DNA of 64,000 nucleotides from a virus, in IMG/VR virus record IMGVR_UViG_3300025646_000015, positions 1 to 64,000 of that record. One strand, written 5' to 3'. Of this stretch, positions 29,902 through 38,636 are shown in pieces. The translations under genes were made by a program, and so were the position numbers. Numbering within the stretch: position 1 is the first letter of the stretch; each line of letters begins with the position of its first letter. The notes under the pieces were generated by a model that worked only from the letters and a program-made list of their open reading frames with translations, did no database searches and was not told the origin of the DNA.

Positions 29902-32472
29902 TTATATTTTTCTAATTTTTTGATATATCGGAATAAAATCATTAGCAAATGCACTAAGAGTTTGAGAATAATTACTTGCACTAACAGGGACTACCGAAGA
30001 AGAATTAGACAACTTATTTTGGATAGATTTTTCTTGTATCATAACTCGATGGGTAAGAAAACATACAAATGCGTCTTCTGTGTAATCCTTGTGATCGGGC
30101 AATGCCTTGTCTAGTTTTTGTTTTTGTTCAAGATAAATAGGGCTTTCTATATTTATAGCCCACATTCTACTTCCACCCTCTATCGAAAATCCGATAACAT
30201 CATCCTCTGACATACTGATTCCATTATCATCGCAATCTTTACCGAATCTACAATCAGACTTAAAAGAGGGAGTATCTTTTTTCTCAATTTTCACCAAATT
30301 AAAACCATTAAAATCAGAGCCTTGTTTAGGAAGCCTCTTTTGTGGATTTTTGTTTTTAGGAGAAATATTTAAATACTGAGCTAATTGCACATTTTGACAT
30401 TCAAACTCAAATACAAACTCATCTGCCCCTCTATGTTTCGGTTGGACGACTAATTTTAAATTAAAATATTCGTAATTGTCTAAAGATTTGTCCCTGACGA
30501 CATTGGCTGTTATGACTCCTTCTTTGTTGGGGGTCAAAGAGGCAAAACTTTGCTCTCTCCAATCTTCTGAATCAGGTGCGGAAACAAATAAACTAAAGTT
30601 AACACCATCATATTTGTTATAGTATGAAAGTTTCGCGTCGCCTTTTAATTGAAACCTGTAATTAGTTTTAGCTACATCAACATCCTTGCGCTGAACTTCA
30701 TTTCCATCACCATCAATGATATGAGAAAAATTATCTTTGATTAAATGTAATTGAGTTAATTTGTTTCCCAATTTTATTTTATCAAATTCGGGATTTGGAC
30801 ATCCTGTCCCTTCAAGATTGTCTCCACATGAATTACTAGCATTAGAAGTCTTATTTTTTCCATTAGCTTTTTCTATATCGTAATAATGGCGCATTAACTC
30901 ATTAATGAAGGAAGTATCCTTGCTCTCTTCATCTTTTTTAATCTTCTTAGCCATTTGATGCTTTCTAGCTCTCTCGATCATAGGATCGCTGAGTATTTTC
31001 TTTTGCATCTCTTTTCTTATTTCTTCAAAATCTTTAGCACTTAAATCTTCTCTCGAAACATCTTGATATTCTTCAATGTTGTCAAGATTAGATAAGTCAA
31101 TTATAGCAATGATATAATCTGATAATATACCCAACATCCATCCGTCTTTTCCACCAACAGACAATGAGCTTTTGGGTTCTACTTTAGGGAATTGATTGCC
31201 TATTTTCCAAAAAATTCCTGTAAGCCCACAAAGAAAACCCTTGCCCTCACTATCTTCACCCGCAACATTGTCTTCTAATATATAAACATGGGATTTCACT
31301 TGACCATGTGGGGTATTTAAAGTAACAATACTTTCATCAAAAAACTTGTGATTTCCAGAACCTTGTTTGCCGATAGAATGATCAAGATTCAAATGAGAAA
31401 CTAATCCACAATAAGATTTTAACCCATTATTTCTTCTTCCTTTGTGTTTACTAAGAGGTTGTATGCCACTAAAAGGGCAAGTAACATCACCAACATAAGC
31501 CTTGATAGCAGAAGAAAATTTAGTATTATCTTTTAAATTTTTAAGCCCTCTACCTGCGAGTTTTTGAAAATCTCTATTAATTTGAAGATCAAGAACACGC
31601 ACTAAAGTTCCATGCTCAATAGAATTGAATTGATTATTAGATAAATGTTTATCGTTGCTTTTTAAATCTCCAATATTTAAGTCAAATTTATCTGCGCTAA
31701 AATGAAGAATTCTGCCATTAATGGTTAAATAGCAAAGCGCACCTTGTTTTGGTTTCTGAGAGAAGAAACCTAAATCCAATAACTCTTGAGAGGTAAACTT
31801 CATATTAAAACCAAAAGACCAATCATTTTTAAATGGATCGTTATCGTTTTGACAACTTGGAGCGGTCTTACTGATAATGCCCCTCATTGATCTTTCTGAA
31901 AATCTAGCATAGCCAAAAGCTCCGCGTGAATGTTGACCATGCAAGCATGGATTCGTGAGTTTAATGCTACCCTTATCTGAAAGAATTGTTTTAGCCATAT
32001 CCATATTGGAAATACCACAACCTTTGTCAACAACAGAGAAAGAAGGTTCTGCTCCGTATGTTTTTGTGTCAGTATTTTCCATAATGTATATTATTTCATT
32101 TATGGATTCAATCTGCTCTCTTGAAGCATTGACCCAACTTCCATCGGGTACATTAAAACATTGCTCTCTTACCTCTTTCATATTTTTGGGGTTGAGATTT
32201 TTTTGTTTAATTAATTTTTCTACAACCGCATCTTGAGCATTAGTCAAAAGCTCTATAATAGACCTGCAAGCGATTTGGGAATTGGCGGTAATATTTGTCC
32301 AATTATTTTGATTTTCACCACAATATTCCCATCGAAGCTCATGCCCATCAATAAAAACACTTTGTTTGGTTAAACCAAACTTAACAATTACATTTTCATA
32401 CGCTTCTTTTTCGTTTTTACTAGCAAAAAAGGCGTCGCAAATTTGTTTAGATAATTCTTCTTCAGTTCTCAT
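29902..32472 (-). CDS. Large GHKL-type ATPase of unknown role
   Basis: An 856-residue protein. ATP-binding features: ELLTNAQDAVVEK (residues 74-86, N-box), SFSVVDKGCGIS (144-155, G1 box), GQHSRGAFGYARFS (179-192, G2/lid). The remainder has no recognised transducer or kinase domain; about 530-580 is charged linker. It is not the rIIA-like protein of this phage. Relatives of this kind (MutL/Hsp90/MORC-like folds) act as ATP-driven clamps, and some bacterial defence systems use them. The preceding gene probably encodes its partner. Confidence 0.65.
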   Translation of the reverse strand: MRTEEELSKQICDAFFASKNEKEAYENVIVKFGLTKQSVFIDGHELRWEYCGENQNNWTNITANSQIACRSIIELLTNAQDAVVEKLIKQKNLNPKNMKEVREQCFNVPDGSWVNASREQIESINEIIYIMENTDTKTYGAEPSFSVVDKGCGISNMDMAKTILSDKGSIKLTNPCLHGQHSRGAFGYARFSERSMRGIISKTAPSCQNDNDPFKNDWSFGFNMKFTSQELLDLGFFSQKPKQGALCYLTINGRILHFSADKFDLNIGDLKSNDKHLSNNQFNSIEHGTLVRVLDLQINRDFQKLAGRGLKNLKDNTKFSSAIKAYVGDVTCPFSGIQPLSKHKGRRNNGLKSYCGLVSHLNLDHSIGKQGSGNHKFFDESIVTLNTPHGQVKSHVYILEDNVAGEDSEGKGFLCGLTGIFWKIGNQFPKVEPKSSLSVGGKDGWMLGILSDYIIAIIDLSNLDNIEEYQDVSREDLSAKDFEEIRKEMQKKILSDPMIERARKHQMAKKIKKDEESKDTSFINELMRHYYDIEKANGKNKTSNASNSCGDNLEGTGCPNPEFDKIKLGNKLTQLHLIKDNFSHIIDGDGNEVQRKDVDVAKTNYRFQLKGDAKLSYYNKYDGVNFSLFVSAPDSEDWREQSFASLTPNKEGVITANVVRDKSLDNYEYFNLKLVVQPKHRGADEFVFEFECQNVQLAQYLNISPKNKNPQKRLPKQGSDFNGFNLVKIEKKDTPSFKSDCRFGKDCDDNGISMSEDDVIGFSIEGGSRMWAINIESPIYLEQKQKLDKALPDHKDYTEDAFVCFLTHRVMIQEKSIQNKLSNSSSVVPVSASNYSQTLSAFANDFIPIYQKIRKI

Positions 32473-32491
32473 ATTTTTAGATTATTGATTT

Positions 32492-32520
32492 AATATAATG
32501 TATATTTAAATATTTGTCAA
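32492..32520 (-). promoter_or_regulatory. Sigma70-type promoter for the GHKL gene
   Basis: TTGACA, 17 bases, TATATT; 19 bases to the ATG at 32472, no Shine-Dalgarno site seen. Confidence 0.7.
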
Positions 32521-33755
32521 GATTTTTTTACAAACTCTTGAATTTTCTTAACGCAGCTTGGGTCTAATGCAGACATTTTGATGAAAAGAAGTCTTTGATG
32601 CTTCCCATCATCTTTTGATTCAATGAATTGCAAAGATTTCCCAAAGGTATGCTGATCTTTTATTTCAGATAGGTGGTTTAATTGATCCTCTTTTAAATAA
32701 GTATTTTCCAAAACTTTACCATTAACAAGTTTCCAAACAAACTTATGGCTATAAATATCAGAGTCCGAATTATCACTAGTCCACGGGGTAAATCCAACTC
32801 CATGAATTTTATTACATGGTGGCTGAAAAACTCCTTTCTCATATTTCTCAAAAAGACCTTTGATAGAATCTTTTTCTATATAATAAAACTTAGTGAGATT
32901 TAATATTCCAACATTCTCTCCCTCGAAATTTTTAACAAATTCATTTGCAAGATTCAACCATTTGATAAATTTTCTAGACCTATAAAGAGATACTCCTAAT
33001 ATTTCTTGAATGTCTTTTATAAGATGCCAATTTTTACCAAGTTTGTCACGATAAATTTCAAGAGTTTTTGAGTGAACGTCACGATTAATTAATGCTTGGG
33101 TTGTATTTTGAGATTTTTTTCTTTCTGAACGTTTTTTAAGAAAATCATCTCGATCAATTTTATAATAAGGTACTCTGTGTAAAAAAACGAAATGAATGCC
33201 TTTGAGTTTAGGATAAATAGATGTTATTACATTAGAGCTAGGCTTTCTACCAACCCAAGAGCAAATTTCTTTTGTTGAAAAATAACCATTCGGAACTTTT
33301 TTTACAGAAAAAGGATATTTTGTAAAATTATTTACAATATCAATTACATCTTGCCTTGAGCATTCGGCTGAATGTTTGCTTCGCTTGTCCTTAACAACAT
33401 TAATATTAGAGTCTGTTAAGATTTTTTTTAAATTTTTTACGAATTTCCATGTTGATAAGTTTATTTCTTCGTCATCAACAAGAGACTCTAAAGTAGATAA
33501 GCCGAGTAATGTCTTTGGAGTCGGTCTTGTTGTGTGAGTCTGATTTAAATTATTTTGATCTTCAAAAGAAATCTCTGATTGCACCGAAGACCCAATTTTG
33601 CTACCCAATTTGTACATTAAAGAGTTTTGATTTGAAGAAAAAGTTGCAGACTCAAGCTCCGAGTTTTCTTTCCTAAGAAGAAGGTATTTCCTTCTTACTT
33701 CTTCGATTTCAATCATTTGTTTTAATTCTTCTATCTCTTTTTGAGTGTCAAACAT
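32517..33755 (-). CDS. Unknown protein, putative partner of the GHKL ATPase, 412 aa
   Basis: N-terminal coiled coil (KEIEELKQMIEIEEVRRKYLL), then two basic, helix-turn-helix-like segments (GYFSTKEICSWVGRKPSSNVI; LGKNWHLIKDIQEILGVSLYRSRKF), and a C-terminal unknown domain. DNA binding is possible. The ATG at 33755 follows GGAGG, which itself overlaps the alternative ATG at 33770; 33755 is preferred. A promoter-like TTGCTT, 17, TATTCT precedes it. No family recognised. Confidence 0.65.
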   Translation of the reverse strand: MFDTQKEIEELKQMIEIEEVRRKYLLLRKENSELESATFSSNQNSLMYKLGSKIGSSVQSEISFEDQNNLNQTHTTRPTPKTLLGLSTLESLVDDEEINLSTWKFVKNLKKILTDSNINVVKDKRSKHSAECSRQDVIDIVNNFTKYPFSVKKVPNGYFSTKEICSWVGRKPSSNVITSIYPKLKGIHFVFLHRVPYYKIDRDDFLKKRSERKKSQNTTQALINRDVHSKTLEIYRDKLGKNWHLIKDIQEILGVSLYRSRKFIKWLNLANEFVKNFEGENVGILNLTKFYYIEKDSIKGLFEKYEKGVFQPPCNKIHGVGFTPWTSDNSDSDIYSHKFVWKLVNGKVLENTYLKEDQLNHLSEIKDQHTFGKSLQFIESKDDGKHQRLLFIKMSALDPSCVKKIQEFVKKS

Positions 33756-33863
33756 TTTTAAATCCTCCATTAATTGTTAATAAGCATAGAATAATATATA
33801 TTTTGAAATAAAGCAAGTAAAAAGTGTAATTATTTTTATAAAAGCAAAAAAAAAGGGGGGGAT

Positions 33864-34103
33864 ATGATAGAAATTACTGAAATTCTGTTTGTTTGTTTGG
33901 GTGTTATGGTTTCTGTTACTGCATTTTTTTTAAAAAAAGAAAGTTCCAAGGTAGACAAAATATCATCCAAATTGAGAGAAATAGAAATAGATTTGGCAAA
34001 AAATAATGCTAGAGATACAGAGAGATGGGTTCAAATACAAAAATTACTAGAAGATCGAAGGCTTGATGTTGTTAAAATATACGAAAAACTAGAAAAACAA
34101 TAA
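33864..34103 (+). CDS. Membrane-anchored coiled-coil protein (holin or spanin-like)
   Basis: 79 residues: one membrane segment (ILFVCLGVMVSVTAFFL) then a charged coiled coil. AGGGGGGG lies just before the ATG. The plus-strand position and layout resemble small phage lysis accessory proteins (DUF2730-like or i-spanin-like), but no other lysis gene is in the window. Confidence 0.55.
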   Translation: MIEITEILFVCLGVMVSVTAFFLKKESSKVDKISSKLREIEIDLAKNNARDTERWVQIQKLLEDRRLDVVKIYEKLEKQ

Positions 34104-34109
34104 AAAATC

Positions 34110-34220
34110 GTGGAAAGAGATTGGTATTGGGTTATAGGATTATTTTTGTTTTTTCTAGAAAGAGAGATGATAATGGAAATATGTTTTGCAATAATTAAAG
34201 TAATCTTGCTTCTAAAGTAA
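34110..34220 (+). CDS. Possible micro membrane protein, 36 aa
   Basis: GTG start, one hydrophobic segment (WVIGLFLFFLE) and a hydrophobic end. Follows the previous gene closely. No Shine-Dalgarno site; weak support. Confidence 0.3.
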   Translation: MERDWYWVIGLFLFFLEREMIMEICFAIIKVILLLK

Positions 34221-34364
34221 AACATGGATATATCTCTTCGGTTTTTGACAAGAGATAAATGAAAATGTATATTTTTTATTAGGAAATTGTATCAATTTGT
34301 CGCCTTTTTTAAATCCGATTGATTTTAGTATTTCGGGGTCTATTTTTTTTGTATAATTTATCAT
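34212..34364 (-). CDS. Possible AbrB-like small protein, 50 aa
   Basis: MINYTKKIDPEILKSIGFKKG followed by DKLIQF resembles the first half of a SpoVT/AbrB domain. It starts directly after a terminator and has no visible ribosome site, so expression is doubtful. Confidence 0.3.
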   Translation of the reverse strand: MINYTKKIDPEILKSIGFKKGDKLIQFPNKKYTFSFISCQKPKRYIHVLL

Positions 34365-34366
34365 GG

Positions 34367-34405
34367 GTAAAAAAAACCCCCCACACCAAGAAATGGCGTG
34401 AGGGG
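34367..34405 (-). terminator. Rho-independent terminator
   Basis: Stem CCCCTCACGCCA with TGGTGTGGGGGG (12 positions, G-U and one imperfect pair), then TTTTTTTT. Ends the operon that starts at 37346. Confidence 0.85.
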
Positions 34406-34427
34406 TTGGAGTTATGAAGAAGAAATT

Positions 34428-34688
34428 CTACTTCTTGTTATGTGCGCAAGTTTCATTACCAGATTGCTTTGCAAGCAACCCAACAACGATTAGCAAGGTA
34501 ATAATACCTGCCAAACTTGCTCCCGAACCAACAAAGCCATCAACAATAGCTTGAAGGTTGGCGATGACATTGATACCTACCCCTGCTCCAAAAACTACTT
34601 GGGCAAGAACTAAAAGTCCAATGACTGACGTTAAAATTGTGCTAATACCACAAATGGCGCACTTTACTTTATTTACTACTTCGTTCAT
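34428..34688 (-). CDS. Small two-pass membrane protein, 86 aa
   Basis: Two membrane segments (TILTSVIGLLVLAQVVFGAGV; GASLAGIITLLIVVGLLA), with CAIC near the start and a Cys/His tail. Holin-like size and layout, but no lysozyme is adjacent. The ATG at 34688 is preferred to 34742, which falls inside the gene above. Last gene of its operon. Confidence 0.6.
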   Translation of the reverse strand: MNEVVNKVKCAICGISTILTSVIGLLVLAQVVFGAGVGINVIANLQAIVDGFVGSGASLAGIITLLIVVGLLAKQSGNETCAHNKK

Positions 34689-34710
34689 AATATTATTTAT
34701 TTGTTTATGA

Positions 34711-35352
34711 TTAGAAAGAAAATACGACCGATGCCGATACAATCGATTCTGCGCTGATTAAATCGGAATCGACATAATCATAACCTAATTGCAAAGAAGT
34801 ATTTTCTGACAAAGATTTACTTGCAACCGCGCCTAAAGTATAATAATCTTCATTCTGAGATTCAGTAACATCTGTATTTCCATAAGATGCGGACAATCCT
34901 AATTCGGCAAAATCAAGATTAAAACTATGACCCAAGCCAAGCTCGAATGTATATAGCTCATCGTCTGTATCTCTGAATAAAGATACCGAAGGGCTGAACA
35001 ATGTGTCAAGTGTTGCAGTTACTTCGACCTCAAGGCTGGAAGAAGAAGAACGTTGTTCAAAATGTTGTAATCCAACATAAAGGTCAAGTAATTCTCCAAA
35101 TTGCTTTGATGCTCCACCTTCGATAATATAAGAATCTTCGCCTACTGAAACAGGTTGATTGGTTGATGCTCCTACCGAGAACTCAAAACCTAAAAGGTCT
35201 TTGCTGTAAGAAACGGAAGATTGAACTGCCTCTTCAGAGAGCAATGCCCCTCTGCGAAAATAGTCAGAGGTGTATCCGATACTTGCAGAACCCGCAAGAG
35301 CGACGTTAGAAATTAGACACAAAAGTGCCGTCATATATTTTGTTTTTTTCAT
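34711..35352 (-). CDS. Outer-membrane beta-barrel protein (TorF/Gcw_chp-like)
   Basis: 213 residues. Signal peptide MKKTKYMTALLCLISNVALA, then ASIGYTSDYFRRGALLSEEAV typical of TorF/Gcw_chp porin-like proteins, alternating strands throughout, and a final aromatic strand ending VVFSF, the outer-membrane insertion signal. A Gram-negative host is implied. Phage-encoded outer-membrane proteins can block superinfection; that role is inference. Confidence 0.75.
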   Translation of the reverse strand: MKKTKYMTALLCLISNVALAGSASIGYTSDYFRRGALLSEEAVQSSVSYSKDLLGFEFSVGASTNQPVSVGEDSYIIEGGASKQFGELLDLYVGLQHFEQRSSSSSLEVEVTATLDTLFSPSVSLFRDTDDELYTFELGLGHSFNLDFAELGLSASYGNTDVTESQNEDYYTLGAVASKSLSENTSLQLGYDYVDSDLISAESIVSASVVFSF

Positions 35353-35393
35353 AATTTTAGTTTGTTATTAAGAAATTGCTATTCGTTAAGAAA

Positions 35394-35618
35394 TTACTCT
35401 TCGTCAAAAAAATCTTCGTCTACTTCAAATTCGATGTCTTCGCCAATTAATTCTTTTTTCTTATCCTCTATATTACGCAAAATTTTAAGAATTTCCATTT
35501 TTTTTTCTTCCAAAGCTCCGACTTCAGTAAAAACATTAATGTCAAATTCTCCTAAATATCTATCGCATAGATTATCTAAGTCAAATCTAAAGGCATCTGT
35601 TTGTTCATCAAAATCCAT
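35394..35618 (-). CDS. Acidic hypothetical protein, 74 aa
   Basis: Starts MDFDEQTDAFRFDLDNLCDRY and ends FEVDEDFFDEE. Overlaps the nuclease-like gene by 11 bases. Possibly its regulator or a DNA mimic; unproven. Confidence 0.6.
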   Translation of the reverse strand: MDFDEQTDAFRFDLDNLCDRYLGEFDINVFTEVGALEEKKMEILKILRNIEDKKKELIGEDIEFEVDEDFFDEE

Positions 35619-36126
35619 CTTTTTCCCAAATAGTACAGCGTTTTAATTTTTTAATATCACTAGTTTTTATGAGCGATATTTCTTCTTGATCTCTGCGTTG
35701 ATAAATTCGATACTTAGCATCTGACGATCTTTTTGCAAAATCTTTTGATTTGTCAACCAAGGATTCAGAAAGACGTAATAGAGATATTCTGTCAACCATC
35801 AAGAAGGCACGTTCTTTTTCAAATGCAATATAGTCGGCATCTCCATAAAGCCAACCCTTGAATCCATTTGCATTTTTAAATTCAACCCAAGTCCAATCAT
35901 CATTATATGACGCATCATAAGCTGATAATTTTTTCCTAGCTTTTACATCAACTGATTTAATTACATTTTCTTTTTTAAGAAAAAAATCTATGTGATTTAT
36001 TTTATTTTCAGAAACTTTAGAGGGGGAAACTTCAAAGCCATTTTTGACAGCTAAAGAAATGAAAATTCTTTCTGCCCTAGAACCTATATTTGCCGCGCTT
36101 CTTTTATCGTACTGATGTGTAAACAT
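35608..36126 (-). CDS. PD-(D/E)XK nuclease-like protein, 172 aa
   Basis: A core GSRAERIFISLAVKNGFEV (about 16-34), HIDFFLKKENVIKSVDVKARKK (about 45-66, the D...D-x-K pair) and WVEFKNANGFKGWLYGDADYIAF (about 80-102) match the PD-(D/E)XK fold with E, D and D-V-K catalytic positions. It lies next to a RuvB-like ATPase, so a Holliday-junction resolvase role is suspected. Confidence 0.6.
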   Translation of the reverse strand: MFTHQYDKRSAANIGSRAERIFISLAVKNGFEVSPSKVSENKINHIDFFLKKENVIKSVDVKARKKLSAYDASYNDDWTWVEFKNANGFKGWLYGDADYIAFEKERAFLMVDRISLLRLSESLVDKSKDFAKRSSDAKYRIYQRRDQEEISLIKTSDIKKLKRCTIWEKDGF

Positions 36127-36129
36127 AAA

Positions 36130-37059
36130 TTAAACAAAAGATTTTACAGTGCTTTTACCAAGAGGAGTTAATTTTCTCTTGACATCTATTTCCATTAAAT
36201 TTTTTCTTATGAGATATTTTTCGTGGTCAGACCTTAATGAAGTTGTACTTAAGCCTGTTTTAGCTGCGAGCATAGACAATGTACAAGCGCCACTTTCTTC
36301 CAAAATGGATAAAATTTGTTTTTCTGTACAAGTTAATCCAAAGGGAAGTATGCCTAAAATATCACAAAAATCATGATAGTGAGACATTTTCAATATTTTA
36401 ATTTTATTAGACGCTATATACAAATTCAAATCCTTTGCCCTCATTATAGCATTACGAGCATTGCCACGAACGATTGAACTAATTTGACTTAAGACATCTT
36501 TGTCAACAGGACAATCAATAAACCTAGACATTATTTCACCTAATTGATCCTCTGTATAAGGATCAAAATCAACAGATGTTAATCTATCTTTGAGGGGCGG
36601 AAAGAGTTTATCGCTCTCTGTTGTTGCAAATAAAAAAGATTGCTTTTTGAAATTGAACGGAAATCTAGTTTCTTTCCATGTAAACTCTCTTAAATGAGAT
36701 GCTCTAGTATCTAATATAGATAATAAAGCCATAGTCAAATCTCTTGGCAACTCATGAGCTTCGTCAAATAAGATTGTTATTTCATTGTCTAAGACAAGAG
36801 GGATGAAAATTTGCTCAAAGAAATTATCATTATTTTTTATTGTAGAACAATTTAATTCAAGCAATGGTCTTTTGCTTCCGTTTTGATTGACAAGATTTCT
36901 AGCATAAGCATTGGCAAACTCAGTTTTACCTAAACCTTTAGCCCCAAAGAATCCTAAGAAGGGGCTGACTCCTGTCACATGAAAAGCATTTAGATAAAAA
37001 CCCAACTTTTTCTTAACGTTTTCTTGACCCACAAGATGTCCAAATATATCTTTCTTCAT
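36130..37059 (-). CDS. RuvB-like AAA+ ATPase
   Basis: 309 residues. Walker A GAKGLGKT (39-46), Walker B ILFDEAHE (96-103), sensor-1 region FATTESDK (144-151), arginine in LKDRL (about 156-160), and a C-terminal winged helix (about 230-305: LTCTEKQILSILEESGACTL...LTPLGKS). Order and spacing match RuvB, the Holliday-junction branch-migration motor. AGGAGT precedes the ATG. RuvA and RuvC are not in the window. Confidence 0.75.
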   Translation of the reverse strand: MKKDIFGHLVGQENVKKKLGFYLNAFHVTGVSPFLGFFGAKGLGKTEFANAYARNLVNQNGSKRPLLELNCSTIKNNDNFFEQIFIPLVLDNEITILFDEAHELPRDLTMALLSILDTRASHLREFTWKETRFPFNFKKQSFLFATTESDKLFPPLKDRLTSVDFDPYTEDQLGEIMSRFIDCPVDKDVLSQISSIVRGNARNAIMRAKDLNLYIASNKIKILKMSHYHDFCDILGILPFGLTCTEKQILSILEESGACTLSMLAAKTGLSTTSLRSDHEKYLIRKNLMEIDVKRKLTPLGKSTVKSFV

Positions 37060-37076
37060 AATTTATACTCCTAATT

Positions 37077-37346
37077 TTAATCTTCAAATGTGTTAACTGT
37101 ATATAAGACATTATCAGATTTTTCATCTGATGTCAAATCAATTTTAGGAGTATTTTGAGAAGGCTCTAAAGAAAAACCTAAATTTTCTAACCAAACCCTA
37201 CTGACAGTTATGGGGGTTTTTTCGCCTATGTATTCTTTGAGTTGATCAAAAGATACTTTGACGAAAGAATTAGCTCCTTTTCTCCTTCCACTTCCAGATT
37301 TTCTTGGAGTTCCATCTTTATTTAAAGTAATATTTCTGTTTTTCAT
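37077..37346 (-). CDS. Small basic phage protein, 89 aa
   Basis: Starts MKNRNITLNKDGTPRKSGSG; the basic RKSGSGRRKGANSFVKVSFDQL pattern is shared with small phage nucleic-acid-binding proteins of unknown role. Leaderless geometry decides for the ATG at 37346 instead of 37382, which lies in the -35 box. Heads the operon with the RuvB-like gene. Confidence 0.6.
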   Translation of the reverse strand: MKNRNITLNKDGTPRKSGSGRRKGANSFVKVSFDQLKEYIGEKTPITVSRVWLENLGFSLEPSQNTPKIDLTSDEKSDNVLYTVNTFED

Positions 37347-37353
37347 AATAATT

Positions 37354-37382
37354 ATTATGCCACAAAAATAACCATTAGTCAA
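37354..37382 (-). promoter_or_regulatory. Sigma70-type promoter, near-leaderless
   Basis: TTGACT, 17 bases ending TGG, CATAAT, then seven bases to the ATG at 37346. Drives 37346-34428 up to the terminator. Confidence 0.75.
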
Positions 37383-37415
37383 GTTTTTTTAAAAAAAAAT
37401 AAATTTTTAAAAAAA

Positions 37416-37697
37416 TTAAGATAAGAATGTGTCGGGGATTTGGTCGTGATCTATGAATGAACCGCTATTGTTGTCGGAAGATTCATAAATGATAAGATCG
37501 GGAGCTTTATCATTAGATTTCATTTTGTTTAAGAAAACAACGACATTTAATTCCTTCTCTTCGTCAGAGCCTTTATTTAGTTTGATTAATCCTGAATAAA
37601 ACTGTTGAGTCTTACCCTCTTTTCTCCAAAGAGCGCCAAGTTCACGCTTACGCCATTCAGATGTTGATTTATTTTCTGTGCTATGTGTATTATCCAT
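37416..37697 (-). CDS. Conserved small phage protein (SEWRKRELGALWR type), 93 aa
   Basis: TSEWRKRELGALWRKEGKTQQ near the N-terminus and VVVFLNKMKSNDKAPDLIIYE after it: a recognised small DUF736-like phage/plasmid pattern, function unknown. Long leader of about 27 bases from a near-perfect promoter. Confidence 0.65.
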   Translation of the reverse strand: MDNTHSTENKSTSEWRKRELGALWRKEGKTQQFYSGLIKLNKGSDEEKELNVVVFLNKMKSNDKAPDLIIYESSDNNSGSFIDHDQIPDTFLS

Positions 37698-37726
37698 ATT
37701 ATTTATATAATTGTTAATTTCGAAGT

Positions 37727-37755
37727 ATTATAAATGAATTATAAAATAAAGTCAA
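37727..37755 (-). promoter_or_regulatory. Strong sigma70-type promoter
   Basis: TTGACT, 17 bases, TATAAT. It overlaps an in-frame upstream ATG (37734) of the plus-strand gene, a reason to start that gene at 37803. Confidence 0.8.
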
Positions 37756-37802
37756 GTTTTTTTATTTCTATTGATTTTTTTTTAAAAGAACTTATCATAA
37801 GT

Positions 37803-38636
37803 ATGAATCAAAAATATATGCATAGAACAGTCGCAAACTCCTTAGGTAGTGGGTTTTTTTCGTGTTGTGGTAGCTTACTTGAGCTAATATTTAATTACAA
37901 TAGGATGACTGGAGAAATCCCATTATTTGTAGATAACTCTTTTAGTTTTAGAAATTTCAAAACAATAAAAAAAGAAAAAGAAGATATATTTTTTGATTTC
38001 TTTGATGAGCCGAAAGTTAGTAAAGCCAAAGTGGGGAAAATCAAAAACAAGGTTACGAAAAATATATCTGAATTCAAGAAGTTTGAAAAAATTGAATTTG
38101 AGAAAATAAACTTTTTAATAAAAACATTTTTTAACCCAAGCGAAGAGATTAGAAAAATCAAAAAAGAAATAGAAGATAAGTTTAAAATTAATCCTGAAAA
38201 CACTTGTTCTGTTTTATATCGAGGCAATGACAAAATAACCGAGATGGCGGAAACGAAAAAGTCTTGGTATTTGAAAGAAATAAAAAAAATAAATAAAAAA
38301 GAGGAGGATTTAGACTTCTTTATTCAAACAGATGATTCCAGCTTTTTAGCATATGCAAAATCCTTTATTTCAAAAGAAATAAATTATAAAACAGCAGGAG
38401 AATACATCAGATCATTTGATGATAAAACTCACTCTGTTAACACATTTTTTGGGACAGCAGAGGATTCAAGAATTAAGAATTACAAATACGCAAAGAATTT
38501 CTTAGCCATTATGATGATTATTGCCGAAAGTAAATATATTATTTGCAATTCAGGAAATGTAGGACTTTGGGCTTGTTTATTTAGGGGGAATGCAAAAAAT
38601 GTGGTACAAAAGTTGCCCAAAAAAGTATTTTTATAA
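37803..38636 (+). CDS. Fucosyltransferase-like glycosyltransferase
   Basis: 277 residues. An opening glycine motif (NSLGSGFFSCCGSLLELIF), a basic middle, and a C-terminal ESKYIICNSGNVGLWACLFRGN segment that resembles the donor-binding SGN motif of GT-B fucosyltransferases of the NodZ/FUT8 kind. First gene of the glycan island but on the opposite strand. The ATG at 37734 is possible but overlaps the divergent promoter. Confidence 0.5.
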   Translation: MNQKYMHRTVANSLGSGFFSCCGSLLELIFNYNRMTGEIPLFVDNSFSFRNFKTIKKEKEDIFFDFFDEPKVSKAKVGKIKNKVTKNISEFKKFEKIEFEKINFLIKTFFNPSEEIRKIKKEIEDKFKINPENTCSVLYRGNDKITEMAETKKSWYLKEIKKINKKEEDLDFFIQTDDSSFLAYAKSFISKEINYKTAGEYIRSFDDKTHSVNTFFGTAEDSRIKNYKYAKNFLAIMMIIAESKYIICNSGNVGLWACLFRGNAKNVVQKLPKKVFL

